Source: an uncultured Muribaculaceae bacterium (GTDB lineage Bacteria > Bacteroidota > Bacteroidia > Bacteroidales > Muribaculaceae). From it: DNA of 64,000 nt. The stretch covers positions 1 to 64,000 of the forward strand of contig CAJTZS010000009.1 in NCBI GenBank assembly GCA_910584055.1, in the 5' to 3' direction. Shown piece by piece: positions 1 to 8,592 of this stretch. Each line of letters opens with the position of its first letter. The stretch's first letter is position 1. The notes under the pieces were generated by a model. It was not told the DNA's origin. It saw only the letters and a program-made list of their open reading frames with translations, and searched no databases. A program made the position numbers and the translations under genes.

Positions 1-93
1 TCATCGCGCGTACGTGCGTGAATATAACAACTTAAGAATTTCTAATGTCTAATAATAATCACGGTATGTTGAAAATCTTGCATCGAAAATATT

Positions 94-133
94 AAAAATC
101 GGCGTGAATCCGTAATTTTACGGACGCACGCCG
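94..133 (-). terminator. Terminator downstream of mscL
   Basis: A hairpin at 100-133 pairs CGGCGTG with CACGCCG. An inner stem, TCCGTAA/TTACGGA, sits around two T. Read on the minus strand it is followed by ATTTTTAAT. It lies about 60 nt past the mscL stop, so it most likely ends that transcript. This comes from sequence inspection only. Confidence 0.6.
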
Positions 134-192
134 ACATTTAAGTCGTTTTCCCGGAGTCGGATAGGTATTATCCTTTCCCCTGACCGTTGTTA

Positions 193-630
193 TTATTTTT
201 CTTGCTTTTTGAGTATGTCGCGGATTTCAGTGAGAAGTTTTTCTTCAGCTGTGGGTTCCGGTGCAGGTGCGGGAGCGGCTTCTTTGGCTTTCTCCTTTTT
301 CATGAATTTCATCACTACGCGGAGAGCCACGAAGATGCTGAGCGCGATAATCAGGAAGTCAACGATATTCTGGATGAAGAGGCCATAGTTTACCGCCACT
401 TCCTCAACGGCGGCGACACCGTCGGCGGCTGGCCGTCCTTCGGTGATCACATATTTGAGATTTTTGTAGCCGTCACCCCCTGTCACCAAGGAGATTACCG
501 GCATGATGATGTCGTTGACCAGTGAAGAGACAATCTTACCGAAAGCGCCACCGACGATCACACCGACTGCCATGTCGATTATGTTACCTTTCATGGCAAA
601 CTCTTTAAAGTCTTTAAGAAACTTTCCCAT
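193..630 (-). CDS. mscL: Large-conductance mechanosensitive channel MscL
   Basis: This 145-residue inner-membrane channel opens under high membrane tension to release solutes during hypo-osmotic shock. The N-terminus (FKEFAMKGNIIDMAVGVIVG) matches the conserved MscL amphipathic helix and first membrane span. A second span (NIVDFLIIALSIFVALRVV) follows at about residues 85-110. The C-terminal tail has an Ala/Pro/Glu-rich linker and a final charged helix (TEIRDILKKQ), as in the family. Length is normal. It is transcribed alone, divergently from the GAPDH gene across a 362-bp spacer. Recognised from family knowledge with high certainty. Confidence 0.96.
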   Translation of the reverse strand: MGKFLKDFKEFAMKGNIIDMAVGVIVGGAFGKIVSSLVNDIIMPVISLVTGGDGYKNLKYVITEGRPAADGVAAVEEVAVNYGLFIQNIVDFLIIALSIFVALRVVMKFMKKEKAKEAAPAPAPEPTAEEKLLTEIRDILKKQEK

Positions 631-850
631 TTTAATTTAATTCTGTATATAAATATTAAAAATTCTTATTAATCAGTCTTTTAACGTTCTATTTTTGTTA
701 TAATAACCGAGGGGTTTCACCTGTTGGCAAGCGTTTCGGCAAAAGGAGGTGACTTCCCGGAAAGGACGTAAACCCATTGGTTAGACAACGTTAAAGTGCG
801 AATGGTTCAAAAAAGTGTTAAAATTCAACGCAAAAATGCGAATTTTTTGT

Positions 851-992
851 TAATTTTGCAACTGTAAAAGGTAAAATAGAGCAGAAGTGCTCTAAAAGAG
901 GCAATTTTGAATAAATTGCGGATTCATATACAGCTTAAGGTAATAAATATAAAACCCAAATAAATTTTACCCAAAATAAAACAAATATTAAA
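851..992 (+). promoter_or_regulatory. gap promoter -7 box and structured leader
   Basis: TAATTTTG at 851-858 matches the Bacteroidetes -7 consensus TAnnTTTG. That predicts a start near 865 and a leader of about 128 nt before the GAPDH ATG. The leader holds two hairpins in a row: AGAGCA-GAAG-TGCTCT at 878-893 and GCAATTT-TGAAT-AAATTGC at 901-919. The rest of the 631-992 spacer shows no gene. An SD-like AAAGGAGGTGA at 742-752 has no ORF behind it. I could not identify a clear -33 element. Confidence 0.55.
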
Positions 993-2000
993 ATGACAAA
1001 GATTGGTATCAACGGCTTTGGCCGTATCGGACGTTTCGTGTTCCGTGCTTCCACAAAGAGAAGTGACATCGAGGTTGTCGCTATCAACGACCTTCTTCCT
1101 GTAGACTACATGGCTTACATGCTTAAGTATGACACAATGCACGGTCGTTTCGACGGCACTGTAGATTACGATCTCGAGAAGAGCCTTCTCATCGTGAACG
1201 GTAAAGAGATCCGCGTTACTGCATGCCGCGACCCGAAAGAAATCAACTGGGGTGCAGTTGAGGCTGAATACGTTGTTGAGTCAACAGGTCTCTTCCTTAC
1301 AGAAGAGAAAGCTCAGGCTCACATCGAGGCCGGTGCAAAATATGTTGTTATGTCAGCTCCTTCAAAAGATGCAACTCCAATGTTCGTTGTAGGTGTTAAC
1401 GAGAACACATATGCAGGTCAGAAATTCGTTTCTAACGCTTCATGCACAACTAACTGCCTTGCTCCTATCGCCAAGGTTCTCCACGAGAAATTCGGTATCA
1501 AGGAAGGTCTCATGACAACAGTTCACTCAACAACTGCCACTCAGAAGACTGTTGACGGTCCTTCTATGAAAGACTGGCGTGGTGGCCGTGCCGCTTCCGG
1601 CAACATCATCCCCTCTTCAACAGGTGCTGCTAAGGCTGTAGGTAAAGTTATCCCCGAGCTCAACGGCAAGCTTACAGGTATCTCCATGCGTGTCCCCACT
1701 CTTGATGTTTCAGTAGTTGACCTTACTGTAAACCTTGAGAAACCCGCTACAAAAGAGGCTATCTGCGCTGCAATGAAAGAGGCTTCTGAGGGCGAGCTCA
1801 AAGGTGTTCTCGGTTACACAGAGGACGCTGTTGTAAGCTCTGACTTCCTCGGTTGCACTCTCACTTCAATCTTCGATGCTAACGCCGGCGTATACTTGAC
1901 CGACAATTTCGTGAAAGTCATCTCTTGGTATGACAACGAGATCGGTTATTCCAACAAGGTTCTCGACCTCATCGCTCACATGAAGAAAGTTAACGGCTAA
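993..2000 (+). CDS. gap: Type I glyceraldehyde-3-phosphate dehydrogenase
   Basis: This 335-residue cytoplasmic glycolytic enzyme oxidises and phosphorylates glyceraldehyde-3-phosphate to 1,3-bisphosphoglycerate with NAD+. The Rossmann start KIGINGFGRIGRFVFR, the catalytic SNASCTTNC motif (Cys151) and His178 in TTVHSTTATQ are all present. The C-terminal SWYDNEIGYS motif is intact. Length is typical. Codon use is notably biased (many GTT, CTC and ACA codons), as expected for a highly expressed gene. A strong terminator follows at 2043-2074. Confidence 0.98.
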   Translation: MTKIGINGFGRIGRFVFRASTKRSDIEVVAINDLLPVDYMAYMLKYDTMHGRFDGTVDYDLEKSLLIVNGKEIRVTACRDPKEINWGAVEAEYVVESTGLFLTEEKAQAHIEAGAKYVVMSAPSKDATPMFVVGVNENTYAGQKFVSNASCTTNCLAPIAKVLHEKFGIKEGLMTTVHSTTATQKTVDGPSMKDWRGGRAASGNIIPSSTGAAKAVGKVIPELNGKLTGISMRVPTLDVSVVDLTVNLEKPATKEAICAAMKEASEGELKGVLGYTEDAVVSSDFLGCTLTSIFDANAGVYLTDNFVKVISWYDNEIGYSNKVLDLIAHMKKVNG

Positions 2001-2042
2001 TCAGAAAATTAGCGGATAAATTTCCGAAAACAAAAAATGCGG

Positions 2043-2074
2043 CAGGGATGAATTTTAATTCATCCCTGTTTTTT
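2043..2074 (+). terminator. Rho-independent terminator after gap
   Basis: CAGGGATGAA at 2043-2052 pairs with TTCATCCCTG at 2059-2068 and is followed by TTTTTT. It ends the GAPDH transcript. It also overlaps an in-frame upstream ATG of the next gene, which argues that the galactanase starts at 2090. Only 15 nt separate the T-run from that ATG, so galactanase mRNA either reads through this hairpin or starts inside it. Confidence 0.85.
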
Positions 2075-2089
2075 ATAAGATATGGTAAT

Positions 2090-3130
2090 ATGAAAAAGAT
2101 TATTGCTGCAGTGGCGTTTGCTTGCATGGGGATGGTTGCAAATGCGGTCAGTGCTGCTGACGAAAAGGAGCCGTTTTGGCTCGGCGGGGATATATCGGGG
2201 ATGACGGCTGATGAGGCCAAGGGGAGATTTGTCATGAACCGCGACAGCGTGCGCACGGAGACTACGCAGCTGATGAAGGATTATGGGATGAATGCAACGC
2301 GTCTTCGAGTGTGGGTGAATCCGAAGGATGGGTTCTGCTCTCCGGAGGATGTGCTTAAGATGGCTAAGCGTTCGCAGGCTCTCGGAATGCCGGTGATGGT
2401 GGATTTCCATTATTCCGACTGGTGGGCGGATCCCGGTAAGCAGAATCCGCCCGCTGAATGGCTCGGCATGACTTTGAGGCAGACCGAGAAGTCCCTTTAT
2501 AAGCACACCAAGGAAACCTTGCAGTTGCTAAAGAAGAATGGGATTGATGTAAAATGGGTGCAGGTAGGTAATGAAACCACGCATGGATTCCTATGGCCGA
2601 TGGGTAAATTCGAAGAGAATCCGGAGAATTATGCCGAGCTTACGAAGGCCGGTATAAAAGCGGTCCGCGAGGTATACCCGGAGGCACAGGTGATAATCCA
2701 TCTTGACAACGGTTTCGACCAGGCTCTATATGACCGTGTGTTCGACTCGTTGAGGAGCAACGGAGTGAAGTGGGATATAATAGGGATGAGTGTATATCCA
2801 TATTGGGCGATGGAGGCGGGTCTGGAGAAAAGCGATATCATGACCCTCGTGGATACCATCGCCAATATCCGTCACCTAAAGAAGAAATATGGCACGGATG
2901 TGATGATTGTCGAGACGGGCGTGGACGGCCGTGATCCGGTGCCGGGAAAGGAATTTATTTCCGCATTGATCAAGGCATCGCGCGATTTTACCGACGGCGC
3001 ATGCACCGGAGTGTTCTATTGGGCTCCGGAATGGAATGCGGAAGACGATTATCGGCTCGGGGCTTTCTCCCGCAATATGCCCACGATCATCATGGATGCC
3101 TTCAAGGAAGCCGCATCATCTACAAACTAA
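2090..3130 (+). CDS. Secreted arabinogalactan endo-beta-1,4-galactanase (GH53)
   Basis: This 346-residue GH53 enzyme cleaves beta-1,4-galactan side chains, such as those of type I arabinogalactan and pectin. A signal peptide (MKKIIAAVAFACMGMVANAV) begins at the second in-frame ATG. The TIM barrel carries the GH53 hallmarks ATRLRVWVNP, VDFHYSDWWADP, the acid/base Glu162 in VQVGNE and the nucleophile Glu275 in MIVETG. The upstream ATG at 2048 lies within the GAPDH terminator stem and is rejected as the start. The next gene follows after 7 bp. The enzyme is outside the large PUL and has no SusCD pair of its own in view. Confidence 0.93.
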   Translation: MKKIIAAVAFACMGMVANAVSAADEKEPFWLGGDISGMTADEAKGRFVMNRDSVRTETTQLMKDYGMNATRLRVWVNPKDGFCSPEDVLKMAKRSQALGMPVMVDFHYSDWWADPGKQNPPAEWLGMTLRQTEKSLYKHTKETLQLLKKNGIDVKWVQVGNETTHGFLWPMGKFEENPENYAELTKAGIKAVREVYPEAQVIIHLDNGFDQALYDRVFDSLRSNGVKWDIIGMSVYPYWAMEAGLEKSDIMTLVDTIANIRHLKKKYGTDVMIVETGVDGRDPVPGKEFISALIKASRDFTDGACTGVFYWAPEWNAEDDYRLGAFSRNMPTIIMDAFKEAASSTN

Positions 3131-3137
3131 AAGTATT

Positions 3138-3893
3138 ATGGAAGCTAAGAGGATATTGGCGGGGATATTGTGTGTTGCCGGTGTGTGGGGAGCGCAGGCG
3201 CAGAGGGTGGTGAATAATCCCGATAACAAGGCTTATTGGGGGATACGTGCCTCTTTTGATTTGACGGTTCCAGGTGATGCTAAAGTTTCAGTTCCCGGTG
3301 GAAACATTTCGGTAAAGGATGATACGTTTGACCCCAATGCCGGATGCAGTGTGGAGGGTATCTTCAATATTCCTATTGTCGCAAATTTCTATATAGAGCC
3401 GGGAATGGGGTTGTATTATAATACTATGGTTATCAATAATGGGTCTATGCAGAATCTGATAAGTTATTTGGAGCACCTCGGGGGAGGGGGACAGATAACG
3501 ACTCATTCCGTAAGGAAAACGGGTATGCGGATTCCCGCTATGGCAGGCTATCATTTCGACTTTACTCCGAATGTAAGGCTTGCAGTGTTCACTGGTCCGG
3601 TGCTTGACATCGGCTTCTCTATGGATGAATATTATAAGGTGAGCACTTATGAAAAGTCATTTTCTGCCTCCATGTATAAGGCTCGTGACCGCTATTCCGA
3701 AGACAGGATGCAGCGCACAAATCTCGATTGGCGAATAGGTGTCGGGGTTGACATACATCGTTTTGTCATCTCCTTTAATTGGACTGCGGGATTGACGAAT
3801 TCCTACCTTGTCGCGGAAAAGAACCGCAAGGACTATAAAATTGATTTCCGCCAGAATTATCTCCAGTTCTCTTTAGGTTATAACTTCCGATAG
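3138..3893 (+). CDS. Outer-membrane beta-barrel protein (PorT/OmpX-like)
   Basis: This 251-residue protein has a signal peptide (MEAKRILAGILCVAGVWGAQAQ). Alternating hydrophobic strands follow and it ends LQFSLGYNFR, an aromatic C-terminal strand typical of outer-membrane barrels. Motifs such as FYIEPGMGLYYNTM and RIPAMAGYHFDF fit the Bacteroidetes PorT-type barrel family. I chose the ATG at 3138, 7 bp after the galactanase stop. The longer frame upstream only overlaps that gene. It is probably cotranscribed with the galactanase. A role in galactan handling is a guess from position. Confidence 0.75.
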   Translation: MEAKRILAGILCVAGVWGAQAQRVVNNPDNKAYWGIRASFDLTVPGDAKVSVPGGNISVKDDTFDPNAGCSVEGIFNIPIVANFYIEPGMGLYYNTMVINNGSMQNLISYLEHLGGGGQITTHSVRKTGMRIPAMAGYHFDFTPNVRLAVFTGPVLDIGFSMDEYYKVSTYEKSFSASMYKARDRYSEDRMQRTNLDWRIGVGVDIHRFVISFNWTAGLTNSYLVAEKNRKDYKIDFRQNYLQFSLGYNFR

Positions 3894-3906
3894 AGCAGTA
3901 GCTTTT

Positions 3907-4863
3907 TTAACGGTTGCTGACATTGCGGGTCAGGCCCGCAACTCCGGCGCGGCTGAGGGGGGATGCGACTGCAAGGGAACGCAGGTCCTCTTCGGTTTTC
4001 AAGGTCAGGATGTCTGTCTCTGTGATTGAAAGCATTGTTTCGGAAGGGTGGAAGGCGGTTATCGGAGAGGAGGGCACATCGCGATTGTGGGGACAAACGC
4101 GGAGGCAGATGTCGCAGCCGAAGATGGTTTTGCGTCCGGCTTCAGTTCGCATTGTCGCTATGGATTCAGGGAGAGACCAGTCCCCACGGTGTTCTATGGT
4201 CAGGTATGAGATGCAGCGGCGGCAGTCGATAGTTCCGTCTTCTTCTATAGCACCGCCCGGACATGCGCGGCGGCATGCTCCGCAATGTCCGCAGTCGCCG
4301 CATGCCTCAGCATCCGGTGCGATGGCAAGGTCTGTGATTATCTCCACGAGGAAGACCATGCTGCCATATCCGGGGATTATCAACGCTCCGTTGTCGCCTT
4401 TTATGCCTATGCCGGCCTTCTGTGCCCAGTAACGTTCAAGAACAGGCGCGGAATCCACACAGATGCGGAAATGCGCTTCCGGGAATTTAGCAGTGATTTC
4501 TTTGACGGCGGGTTTGAGCAGTTTACGTAGCTCCTTATGATAATCTCTGCCGTAAGCGTAAGCCGCAATCGTGCCTATATCTTTCGGTCGCCATTGGGGA
4601 GGATAATAAGAGAACGCAAGGGATATTACTGTTTGAGCCCCTTCGAGGAGAAGGCGCGGGTCGCGGCGCAGGTCAGGATAATTGTGCATATATTCCATTC
4701 CGGCATTATCGCCACGTGAAAGCCAGCTGCAGAATCTGTCCCATTCCCGCGAATCCACAGGGGCGGCTTTTGCAAAACCCACAGCGCATGCACCCGAATC
4801 TTTCAATATGCACCGAATCTCCTCTTTCAATGTGCCGGTGATGGATATTTCACTTTTATTCAT
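3907..4863 (-). CDS. queG: Epoxyqueuosine reductase QueG
   Basis: This 318-residue cytoplasmic enzyme performs the last step of queuosine tRNA modification, reducing epoxyqueuosine to queuosine with cobalamin and two 4Fe-4S clusters. The N-terminal part (DSGACAVGFAKAAPVDSREW, RRDPRLLLEGAQTVISLAFSYYP) is the QueG domain. The ferredoxin part shows CGDCGHCGACRRACP and, further on, CRRC and CDICLRVCP. The start at 4863 gives MNKSEISITG. The longer frame adds an unlikely 23-residue extension. It converges on the barrel gene with a 13-bp gap. A cobalamin adenosyltransferase lies elsewhere in the window. Confidence 0.93.
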   Translation of the reverse strand: MNKSEISITGTLKEEIRCILKDSGACAVGFAKAAPVDSREWDRFCSWLSRGDNAGMEYMHNYPDLRRDPRLLLEGAQTVISLAFSYYPPQWRPKDIGTIAAYAYGRDYHKELRKLLKPAVKEITAKFPEAHFRICVDSAPVLERYWAQKAGIGIKGDNGALIIPGYGSMVFLVEIITDLAIAPDAEACGDCGHCGACRRACPGGAIEEDGTIDCRRCISYLTIEHRGDWSLPESIATMRTEAGRKTIFGCDICLRVCPHNRDVPSSPITAFHPSETMLSITETDILTLKTEEDLRSLAVASPLSRAGVAGLTRNVSNR

Positions 4864-4916
4864 TGGTGTAAAATTAATAAATTCCGTGATATTTTTCAAG
4901 AACGAAAGGAATTTAG

Positions 4917-4924
4917 TATATTTG
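4917..4924 (+). promoter_or_regulatory. Promoter -7 box for the GDPD operon
   Basis: TATATTTG followed by C fits the Bacteroidetes TAnnTTTG element. A T-rich stretch about 20 nt upstream, near 4892, is a weak -33 candidate. The predicted start is about 60 nt before the GDPD ATG. The site lies between divergently transcribed queG and the GDPD-MFS-maturase operon. Confidence 0.55.
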
Positions 4925-4987
4925 CAGCACAAAACGAAATTGTTTTGATATTATATCAAAACACAAAATAGAATTAACCTATACATC

Positions 4988-5965
4988 ATGAAAAAGATTC
5001 TGTCTGTCGGCATCCTGTTGCTTTGTTGCCTGCCGACGTTTTCAAAAACAAGATCTGAAGAGATCCGTGAAAGGCTCCTGTCGCGAGATACGTCAAAGGT
5101 GTTTGTTGCCTCACATCGTGCCGACTGGCGCAACTGGCCGGAAAATTCACTCGCTGCCATCAACAGTGCCATAGAGATGGGAGTGGACATTGTGGAGGTG
5201 GACCTCCAGCTCACAAAAGACAGCGTGCTGATTATCATGCACGATGCAAAACTTGACCGTACAACAACCGGCAAAGGGAAGATTTCGGAAACTAATTACG
5301 ATGATATTCAGAAATTGCGCCTTAAAAACGGTGTCAGCATCTATACGCGCCATAAAGTGCCGACTCTCGAGGAAGTACTGAACCTTGCAAAAGGGCGCGT
5401 GATGCTCAATCTTGACAAGGCCGACCGCTATTTCGATCTTGTGCACGATCTCGCTAAGAAAACCGGCACCGAGCGTCAGCTTATCATGAAAGGACGCAAG
5501 CCTGCTGCTGAAGTGAAGGAACTTTATGGCGACTATCTCGATGAGATTCTGTATATGCCGATAGTGCATCTTGATGACCAGAAGGATTTTAAACTGAAAT
5601 ATGACGGCAAAGATAAACCCCTTCCGGAAGTTACTGCCGGGAAGATGAAGGCATGCCAGGATGCGGCCCGTAAAGAATTGTCTGACCATCTGAAAGTGTT
5701 GAAACCTTGCGCGTTCGAACTCCTTTATGCCACCGACAGGAATGAGCTTCCTTTTCAGCTCAAGAAAGACATGAAGGGTAAGGCCTTGATTTGGTATAAC
5801 TGCCTCTGGGACACAATGGCCGGAGGCCATGACGATGATGCCTCTATGGTCGATATAAATGACGGGTATGGCTTCCTGATCGATAAACTTGGTTGCAATA
5901 TAATTCAGACAGACCGCCCGGCGATGGTGCTGGATTATTTGCGTAAACGTAATCTTCACGAATAA
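4988..5965 (+). CDS. Secreted glycerophosphodiester phosphodiesterase
   Basis: This 325-residue GDPD-family enzyme hydrolyses glycerophosphodiesters, which are phospholipid head-group breakdown products, to sn-glycerol-3-phosphate plus alcohol. A signal peptide (MKKILSVGILLLCCLPTFS) places it in the periplasm or as an exported protein. Catalytic-type motifs are ASHRADWRNWPENSLAAI, VEVDLQLTKDSVLIIMHD and LDRTTTGKG. The early HR, E and D/H residues match the family. It is followed after 12 bp by an OPA-type transporter that could import the product. Confidence 0.93.
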   Translation: MKKILSVGILLLCCLPTFSKTRSEEIRERLLSRDTSKVFVASHRADWRNWPENSLAAINSAIEMGVDIVEVDLQLTKDSVLIIMHDAKLDRTTTGKGKISETNYDDIQKLRLKNGVSIYTRHKVPTLEEVLNLAKGRVMLNLDKADRYFDLVHDLAKKTGTERQLIMKGRKPAAEVKELYGDYLDEILYMPIVHLDDQKDFKLKYDGKDKPLPEVTAGKMKACQDAARKELSDHLKVLKPCAFELLYATDRNELPFQLKKDMKGKALIWYNCLWDTMAGGHDDDASMVDINDGYGFLIDKLGCNIIQTDRPAMVLDYLRKRNLHE

Positions 5966-5977
5966 CGGACAGGGAAT

Positions 5978-7351
5978 ATGGAAATGATTGAAACGGCAAA
6001 GCCGAAACGCAATATATTGCAGCGCGTGATTGACTTCTACAGTATCTCCGCGCCTGACTATGACAGCACTACTCCGAAAGAGAGGTTCAACAGGATACGT
6101 CTCGCCACGTTTATTTCCGCCACATGTGGCTATGCGCTTTATTACGTGTGCCGCCTGAGCATGAATATCGTGCGCAAGCCTATTGTGGAGAACGGCCTCT
6201 TCTCCGAAACGGAACTCGGAATTATCGGCTCATGTCTCTTCTTCGTGTATGCGGTGGGAAAGATGGCCAACGGATTCCTTGCAGACCGGTGCAACGCACG
6301 ACGGTTTATGGCTACCGGATTGCTTCTAACGGCAATTGTTAATCTCGTTCTCGGTTTCTCGAGTATGTTTATAGTGTTCGCCGTGCTATGGGGGCTCAAC
6401 GGCTGGTTCCAGTCGATGGGCGCTCCGGCGGGAGTGGTTTCGCTCAACCGGTGGTATGATAACAAAGACCGGGGCACATATTACGGTATCTGGAGCGCAA
6501 GCCATAACATCGGTGAGGCCGTGACATTCATAACTGTCGCAGCCCTCGTGAGTTGGGCAGGATGGCGTTCGGGCATGATCGGGGCCGGCATCATCGGCCT
6601 TCTCGGTTTCGGTATGCTGTTGCTTTTCATGCGCGACACCCCGCAGAGTCAGGGCTTCCTGCTGAATCAGGATACCGCCACAGCGGAGAAGTCAAAGAAA
6701 GCGGAGACAGAGGATTTCAACAAGGCTCAGAAAGCGGTGCTGAGAAATCCCGCAATCTGGTTGCTCGCCCTCGGCTCGGCATTCATGTATATAAGCCGTT
6801 ATGCCGTCAATTCATGGGGAGTGTTCTATCTGGAGGCTCAGAAAGGGTATACCACCCTTGATGCGAGCCTTATCATATCGATAAGCTCCGTATGCGGCAT
6901 CGTGGGCACTGTGGCGTCCGGTTTTATCTCTGACAAGATTTTCAATGGTTCGAGGAATGTTCCTGCGCTGGTTGCCGGATTGATGAATACGGTGGCCCTG
7001 TGTCTGTTCCTCCTTGTGCCGGGAGAAAACTTCTGGATTGATGTAACGGCGATGGTTCTCTTTGGTCTCGGCATCGGAGTGTTGATCTGTTTCCTTGGAG
7101 GACTTATGGCCGTGGATATCGCTCCCAAGGCAGCCGCCGGTGCAGCACTCGGCGTTGTGGGGATTGCAAGTTATCTTGGCGCAGGGCTGCAGGACGTAAT
7201 GAACGGTATTCTTATCGAAGGAAACAAGACAATGGTAAATGGAGTGGAGGTCTATGACTTCTCGATGGTCAACTGGTTCTGGATCGGTTCTGCATTCCTG
7301 TCGGTTATCCTGACCGCCCTTGTATGGAACGCTAAAAGGAGTGATGAATGA
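5978..7351 (+). CDS. MFS transporter, organophosphate:phosphate antiporter type (GlpT/UhpC-like)
   Basis: This 457-residue inner-membrane protein has about 12 hydrophobic spans. The OPA-family signature regions are YYVCRLSMNIVRKPIV, FFVYAVGKMANGFLADR and NGWFQSMGAPAGVVSLNRWY. By family it exchanges phosphate for glycerol-3-phosphate or related phosphorylated compounds. Its position behind the glycerophosphodiesterase favours glycerol-3-phosphate. Its stop overlaps the start of the maturase gene by 4 bp (ATGA), implying translational coupling. The exact substrate cannot be read from sequence. Confidence 0.9.
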   Translation: MEMIETAKPKRNILQRVIDFYSISAPDYDSTTPKERFNRIRLATFISATCGYALYYVCRLSMNIVRKPIVENGLFSETELGIIGSCLFFVYAVGKMANGFLADRCNARRFMATGLLLTAIVNLVLGFSSMFIVFAVLWGLNGWFQSMGAPAGVVSLNRWYDNKDRGTYYGIWSASHNIGEAVTFITVAALVSWAGWRSGMIGAGIIGLLGFGMLLLFMRDTPQSQGFLLNQDTATAEKSKKAETEDFNKAQKAVLRNPAIWLLALGSAFMYISRYAVNSWGVFYLEAQKGYTTLDASLIISISSVCGIVGTVASGFISDKIFNGSRNVPALVAGLMNTVALCLFLLVPGENFWIDVTAMVLFGLGIGVLICFLGGLMAVDIAPKAAAGAALGVVGIASYLGAGLQDVMNGILIEGNKTMVNGVEVYDFSMVNWFWIGSAFLSVILTALVWNAKRSDE

Positions 7352-8574
7352 GTGAGATGCAGCTCCCTTTCGCCCGCCCGCTATATGTGATGACGAAACC
7401 TGTAAGCTCGATGTGTAATCTGAGCTGCAAGTATTGCTATTACCTTGAGAAGGCGAACCTTTATCGGAATGAGGATAAGGCCGGTCGCTTCACCATGAGT
7501 GATGACCTGTTGGAGCGTTTTATCCGCGATTACATAGAGTCGCAGACGATGCCTCAGGTGCTGTTTTCATGGCATGGAGGGGAGGCACTGATGCGACCCC
7601 TGTCGTTTTATAGGCGTGTTGTCGAGCTGCAGAAACGATATGCACGCGGCATGCAGATCGATAATTCCATTCAGACCAACGGAACGCTTCTAACCGATGA
7701 ATGGTGTGAGTTCTTCCGTGAGAACGGTTGGCTTGTCGGGGTGTCGATCGACGGTCCGCAGGAATTTCACGATGAATATCGCCGCAACAAGATGGGGCAG
7801 CCTTCCTTCCGCAAAGTGATGCAAGGAATCAACCTGCTCAACAAGCACGGTGTGGAATGGAACGCCTTGGCGGTGGTGAATGATTTCAATGCCGATTATC
7901 CCCTTGATTTTTATAATTTCTTTAAGGAGATAGAATGTCATTACATTCAGTTCACCCCTATTGTGGAGCGGCTGTATCCTCATAAAGACGGGCGGCATCT
8001 CGCTTCTCCGATGGATGGAAGTGAAGTGCCCTTGGCTGATTTCTCGGTATCTCCCGAGCAGTGGGGCGAATTCCTTGTAACCCTGTTTGATGAATGGGTG
8101 AAAGAGGATGTCGGCAAGTATTTCATCCAGCTTTTCGATGCCACGCTTGCCAACTGGGTAGGTGAGCAGCCGGGAGTGTGCTCGATGGCGCGTACTTGCG
8201 GCCACGCCGGCGTGATGGAGTATAACGGCGATGTGTATAGTTGCGACCACTTCGTCTTTCCGGAGTATAAGTTAGGGAATATACGCACGCATACATTGGT
8301 GGAGATGATGTATAGCGACAGGCAGCAGCAGTTCGGCAAGGATAAATACGCCAAACTGCCCGGACAGTGCAAAAACTGCGAATATCTCTTTGCCTGCAAT
8401 GGGGAGTGTCCTAAAAACAGGTTCGCCGTCACTTCTGACGGCGAACCCGGTTTGAATTATCTATGTGCAGGCTATAAACGCTACTTCCGCCACGTCGCCC
8501 CCTACATGGAATTCATGAAGCGCGAGCTGGAAGCCGGCCGTCCCCCCGCCAACGTCAACGGCAAGCGCTTCTGA
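7348..8574 (+). CDS. Anaerobic sulfatase-maturating enzyme (radical SAM, SPASM)
   Basis: This 408-residue radical-SAM protein by family converts a Ser or Cys of sulfatases to the catalytic formylglycine. The SAM cluster motif CNLSCKYCYYLEK (Cys23, 27, 30) comes near the start. The SPASM/twitch region supplies further cysteines (CSMARTCGHAG, YSCDHF, CKNCEYLFACNGECP). Length is normal for the anSME family. It overlaps the transporter by 4 bp. No sulfatase is encoded in the window, so its clients must be elsewhere. Other radical-SAM peptide-modifying functions cannot be fully excluded. Confidence 0.88.
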   Translation: MSEMQLPFARPLYVMTKPVSSMCNLSCKYCYYLEKANLYRNEDKAGRFTMSDDLLERFIRDYIESQTMPQVLFSWHGGEALMRPLSFYRRVVELQKRYARGMQIDNSIQTNGTLLTDEWCEFFRENGWLVGVSIDGPQEFHDEYRRNKMGQPSFRKVMQGINLLNKHGVEWNALAVVNDFNADYPLDFYNFFKEIECHYIQFTPIVERLYPHKDGRHLASPMDGSEVPLADFSVSPEQWGEFLVTLFDEWVKEDVGKYFIQLFDATLANWVGEQPGVCSMARTCGHAGVMEYNGDVYSCDHFVFPEYKLGNIRTHTLVEMMYSDRQQQFGKDKYAKLPGQCKNCEYLFACNGECPKNRFAVTSDGEPGLNYLCAGYKRYFRHVAPYMEFMKRELEAGRPPANVNGKRF

Positions 8575-8592
8575 CTTTACCATATTGAATGT

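Noticed and set aside
742..752. AAAGGAGGTGA, a perfect Shine-Dalgarno-like sequence
   Set aside because: No start codon with a usable frame follows at normal distance, and Bacteroidetes genes here do not use SD sites.
5147..5959. Open frame of 270 codons opposite the glycerophosphodiesterase
   Set aside because: It lies fully within the GDPD gene on the other strand and shows no protein-family features.
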